A DNA stretch of 64,000 nucleotides from Iodobacter arcticus (GTDB lineage Bacteria; Pseudomonadota; Gammaproteobacteria; Burkholderiales; Chitinibacteraceae), in contig NZ_JBHTBQ010000019.1 of the NCBI RefSeq assembly GCF_042664895.1, forward strand, positions 1 to 64,000, in the 5' to 3' direction. The notes below the pieces were generated by a model. It was not told the DNA's origin, did no database searches, and worked only from the letters and a program-made list of their open reading frames with translations. Made by a program: the position numbers and the translations under genes. Position 1 is the stretch's first letter. Every line of letters begins with the position of its first letter. Shown here piece after piece: positions 63,684 through 64,000 of this stretch.

Positions 63684-64000
63684 TTACTTAAATAATTTTA
63701 AACTCACTGGGTATTTGGATGGCCAGCCGTTGATGGCTTTGGCTCCTTCCCATAATGCAAAAATAGCTGAGCCAATGGCAACCCACCAAAGTGGCAAGGC
63801 GCTATGTAATACAAAGCCCGCTAACATGGCTAAAGCGTAAAAGCAGCCCATCAGTACCTGAAAATTGCATGCGCTGATGGCGTGTTGCTCCACGTAATCG
63901 GAATGAACACGGGCAAATTGTAGTACCAGTACCGGAATCATCAAGGCTAGCACTGCCATGGGCAAAATCGGCAGCCAGAACACCCCAGCCAGATGCGCTA
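63684..64000 (-). CDS. DUF4870-like membrane protein (5' end outside window)
   Basis: About 105 residues are visible, and the frame is open to the right edge. Two or three hydrophobic segments with the central HAISACNFQVLMG motif resemble the DUF4870/Tic20-like family of small membrane proteins (which often have HAxxALNFQ). Function unknown. The C terminus is at 63684. Confidence 0.65.
   Translation of the reverse strand, partial: AHLAGVFWLPILPMAVLALMIPVLVLQFARVHSDYVEQHAISACNFQVLMGCFYALAMLAGFVLHSALPLWWVAIGSAIFALWEGAKAINGWPSKYPVSLKLFK

Noticed and set aside
1..64000. tRNA, rRNA or CRISPR arrays
   Set aside because: No sequence with the necessary conserved patterns or regular spacers was seen by reading both strands; a dedicated search could still find a small RNA.

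Overview
This 64 kb window looks like chromosomal DNA of a freshwater or soil betaproteobacterium of the order Neisseriales (Chromobacteriaceae/Chitinibacteraceae, for example near Iodobacter or Deefgea). The placement is an inference from gene content: the his-tat gene order, a PglL-type O-oligosaccharyltransferase, a Lap-type biofilm adhesin system, a PEP-CTERM protein and a chitin-binding secreted enzyme. Coding density is high, and base composition is near 50% GC by eye. No rRNA, tRNA or CRISPR array was recognised.

Layout. 1-8.7 kb: the 3' end of a giant type I-secreted RTX adhesin (LapA-like), then its c-di-GMP control pair lapD and lapG (opposite strand) and a TolC-family exporter with an extra C-terminal NTF2-like domain. 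8.9-10.2 kb: a two-gene operon of a soluble chemoreceptor-tip-like protein and an ODP-type di-iron beta-lactamase-fold protein, possibly an oxygen/iron sensor. 10.3-16.4 kb: parvulin isomerase, beta-carbonic anhydrase and a molybdenum cofactor operon (mobB-moeA-DUF4197-moaD-moaE and a natural mobA-moaC fusion). 16.5-18.8 kb: SirB2, pseudouridine synthase, MliC-type lysozyme inhibitor, TlyA methyltransferase. 19-27.8 kb (minus strand): pglL, tatC-tatB-tatA, a HIT protein, hisE, hisI, hisF, a small unknown gene, hisA, hisH, a small exported protein and hisB.

28-38.9 kb: a tfoX-like gene broken by a short inverted-repeat element, then a sugar-uptake region (two periplasmic binding proteins, a ribose-type ABC ATPase and permease, a family 3 glycosidase) and a modular secreted enzyme with a chitin-binding domain. 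39-42.4 kb: a LuxR-type regulator, hisD and a P-loop kinase. 42.7-49.3 kb: a lipoprotein, a complete TRAP dicarboxylate transporter (dctM, dctQ, dctP) and its divergent two-component system. 49.3-53.8 kb: a PEP-CTERM protein and an mgtA-type Mg2+ P-type ATPase with a possible leader peptide and a small MgtC-C-like gene upstream. 54.2-62.6 kb: a type I restriction-modification locus (hsdM-hsdS-AlbA_2/ATPase-hsdR). 62.9-64 kb: hisG and a partial membrane protein.

Two themes stand out. First, the his genes lie on one strand in the usual order (hisG, hisD, hisB, hisH, hisA, hisF, hisI, hisE) but are spread over 41 kb. Unrelated cargo (restriction-modification, TRAP, Mg2+ transport, sugar uptake) sits between hisG, hisD and hisB, and hisC is missing from the window. 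Second, the spaces between genes are seeded with at least four families of dispersed repeats: a GC-rich element of about 265-390 bp in three copies, nested palindromes, CTGTAGACACAGAG-type inverted repeats, and a MITE-like element of about 263 bp.
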